This document shows positions 6,201-7,014 of a stretch of DNA of 7,014 bases, piece by piece. Source of the DNA: an uncultured Verrucomicrobiota bacterium (GTDB taxonomy: Bacteria; Verrucomicrobiota; Verrucomicrobiae; Opitutales; Opitutaceae); the NCBI GenBank assembly GCA_946482165.1, contig CAMLQS010000269.1, forward strand, positions 1 through 7,014. Reading direction: 5' to 3'. The notes under the pieces are model-generated. The model was given only the letters and a program-made list of their open reading frames with translations. It did no database searches and had not been told where the DNA came from. A program made the translations under genes and the position numbers. Numbering within the stretch: position 1 is the stretch's first letter; each line of letters starts with the position of its first letter.

Positions 6201-7014
6201 CGCAGGCATCACCATCAAACCGTCCCTCACAGTGCGCGGGCACGCCGCCTTCGCCGTGAATTGGACCAACGTCGGAACCGGTTCGCAAAAGAACCGCTTC
6301 CAAGCGATCATCATCAATCGCGCGGACTGGGGCGGCGCCCACACCGGTAACTTCGACATCGAGTTCAACTACGGCCAGGTGCAATCGCCGGGGGTCGCCG
6401 GCCTCTGCGACCGCAACTGGTCGCTGCATTCCTTTTTGGAAAATATCACCGGCCTGGGCTCCGACAATTACTTCCCCACCGGCCTGCGCTATCGCGGTCG
6501 CAACAGCGAAGAATCGGTCGGCAATCCGGTCATGCCCGGTCGCCACGTCTTCGAGTATCGCGACGGCCGCTTGCAAAATTCCGACCCGATGCTGCAACCG
6601 GTGATCTGCTTCGACTCCGCCTCCGGCCCCGCGACGACCTCCTACACCAACGTCGACTACGGCTACGCCACCTACGAACCGACCTCCGTGCTCAGCGGAG
6701 TGACGGTGGAAGGAAATGCCCTCAGCCTCGGCGCCTATGGCAATGTCCTGTTCAACGACTATGGCTATGCCGTCACCCAATTCTGGTATGTCTACGACTT
6801 CCAGACCGACGACTTTACCGGCCCCTTCCTCGCCGACCCCAACACCGGGTGCTTCACGTTCACCGCTCCCGCTCCCGGGATCTATGAAATCATCGTCTCG
6901 ATGGGCCATCCCGCCGGCGCAGGCACCGGTTCGTATTATATCAACGGCGCCTACATGCCGCTCATCGAGGAGATCGACAACACCCGCTACATCACCGTGG
7001 GATTCGACTACTAA
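3217..7014 (+). CDS. Large secreted mosaic protein: VWA, TIGR02597-like and nidogen-like domains
   Basis: This is a complete 1265-residue protein from TTG 3217, or 1260 from ATG 3232. Both starts keep the signal peptide, an arginine-containing head plus a hydrophobic core ending at about LRA (31-33). Residues 44-205 are a VWA domain with metal-site residues D52, T54 and S56 (DQTSS), an acidic DGGNDDEENGVDAL loop at 135-148 and VADG at 169-172. Residues 220-465 look like Ig/PKD-type beta-sandwiches. Residues 470-820 resemble TIGR02597, a family I know from Verrucomicrobia, with twin SGTANGGPGWRK and TGTASGGPGWRK motifs. Residues 830-895 form a short beta-sandwich ending in GNYFRIS, like tails of other verrucomicrobial secreted proteins. 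Residues 915-1118 are a nidogen-like NIDO domain (AFAVNWTNVG at 1011, GNFDIEFNYGQVQ at 1044, GRHVFEYRDG at 1108). The remainder is a beta-rich tail with no visible sorting signal. These modules suggest extracellular adhesion or matrix binding. No enzyme motif is seen, and the exact role and ligand are unknown. Confidence 0.9.
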   Translation: MPSQPMPIISRPLLARCFTLLFALAAIVSPLRANTAGNPNDGQPFELILVLDQTSSIGSGAAEAGLNVISQYGPQITKVGIVAFGDTARSLLGGTNSAVADFGLTSQLSTATTLLQEAVEHPYTYSNANQSFYFDGGNDDEENGVDALDLAMKIVTKSSSPTRKFIYFVADGNGFDHQTVTPASVYAAMQRDGLRTWMNTPEGPNSLSGDYTTAFAESDHVIHLPFGLEWDFDLSVQFLGTNYNVSRSIVDGDPLYLEPGTYIFEAGAVNPFWNDYQLPVQIDWICTQALNRFGNFSGSAVYNYITIDNQSGNAVITITEPGLYGINVRASSSARPGLEELIWFDMFVQPIPATVSANGSTLTVGAGGFYSVSEFGWSVSLSAALTGPDLPALAYSWQCIGAVDPVTRAPISPGHLNIAPNGATAALSSTVYGEYTVVLTVTSSGSQWNQYYKNITYRVTLGHPLVSPSFDAAAAYQMNVPASSDIRVAPIYHRKPLAGGIALGASGSTLSIETPATLGAANSLVYAVGQTNNYYLHVRAGARRGACFDITANTQSTTSPGRAFTTLTLSLDGDTLAGIAPGDEIQVIPHWTLATFFPSGLGFPASASELSIKGSVLTPNTGAGINLPASASYFYYSGTANGGPGWRKAGAALTTRFDDTMLRPGVPVIVRNNLATPTTLRLSGYFHSGGHQMALRTLQSGVKQDNYVTLVAPAANIGLGFPSAGIFSGTSSLYASAPLPSTVDSVLIYNNSTSGQNKVPDEYYYYTGTASGGPGWRKVGGPVTTIHTYSVSFPTTVGCIVRKAATSAPARATWASVAAALLHYTLDSEANFDLAQGAGPSYPVTLTWPTTNGLSYQIETSSYLSSWRADAIAVTGTGSPLTRTIALGGNYFRISTGALRKAALTGTTVPAWQSGFANISLPFPLKFKANGLSDRTVDVGTITADGCLLLDNLPWNTSFFNGPYPGDMFQWCAETGGDHTRPLLSPLHTPNTLGAAGITIKPSLTVRGHAAFAVNWTNVGTGSQKNRFQAIIINRADWGGAHTGNFDIEFNYGQVQSPGVAGLCDRNWSLHSFLENITGLGSDNYFPTGLRYRGRNSEESVGNPVMPGRHVFEYRDGRLQNSDPMLQPVICFDSASGPATTSYTNVDYGYATYEPTSVLSGVTVEGNALSLGAYGNVLFNDYGYAVTQFWYVYDFQTDDFTGPFLADPNTGCFTFTAPAPGIYEIIVSMGHPAGAGTGSYYINGAYMPLIEEIDNTRYITVGFDY
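5121..5556 (+). repeat. Internal repeat pair within the TIGR02597-like region
   Basis: The 46-base segments 5121-5166 and 5511-5556 are 390 bases apart and differ at only three positions, including 20 identical bases in a row at 5141-5160 and 5531-5550. They encode the two GGPGWRK motifs (residues 643-648 and 772-778) that mark the two halves of the TIGR02597-like domain. The 130-residue offset is the protein duplication unit. The DNA identity is higher than in the rest of the halves, which suggests strong constraint on the motif or local gene conversion. Confidence 0.7.

Noticed and set aside
6400..7014. C-terminal sorting signal such as PEP-CTERM or LPXTG on the mosaic protein
   Set aside because: The tail ends in ITVGFDY with no hydrophobic segment, basic cluster or sorting motif.

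Overview
The window is GC-rich DNA with almost exclusively G/C-ending codons. It most resembles a member of the Verrucomicrobiota, probably Opitutaceae. The main evidence is a TIGR02597-type domain in the last gene, a family I know mainly from Verrucomicrobia. A secreted bacterial pectinesterase and an exported W-x(3)-DP solenoid protein fit the same assignment. The lineage call is inferred from recalled protein families; no database search was run.

Layout, left to right, with all intact genes on the + strand. Positions 1-200 are a leader with three copies of a CCCCCAG motif, two of them forming a hairpin. Positions 201-1310 encode a complete secreted pectinesterase (carbohydrate esterase family 8) with all catalytic residues. 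A 13-bp GC hairpin in the 64-bp gap separates it from 1375-2559, a membrane-anchored or secreted alpha-solenoid protein with about nine repeats of 32 residues. Positions 2560-3216 hold no intact gene. That gap contains a frameshifted, truncated IS110-family transposase remnant on the minus strand (about 2602-2870), about 270 bp of unassigned DNA, and a C10 tract close to the next gene. Positions 3217-7014 encode a 1265-residue secreted mosaic protein: signal peptide, von Willebrand factor A (VWA) domain, Ig/PKD-like region, TIGR02597-like region, short beta-sandwich, nidogen-like (NIDO) domain and a beta-rich tail. Its stop codon is the last triplet of the window.

The first two genes are close and may be co-transcribed, although the strong hairpin between them could lower expression of the second. 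The pectinesterase points to plant or algal pectin degradation. The solenoid protein is an exported partner of unknown role. The mosaic protein lies behind the IS scar, has its own upstream region, and is best read as an extracellular or surface adhesion protein. Nothing ties it functionally to the pectinesterase except proximity. No tRNA, rRNA, CRISPR array or complete mobile element was seen. The most unusual items are the mosaic domain architecture and the poly-C tract about 60 bp upstream of that gene.
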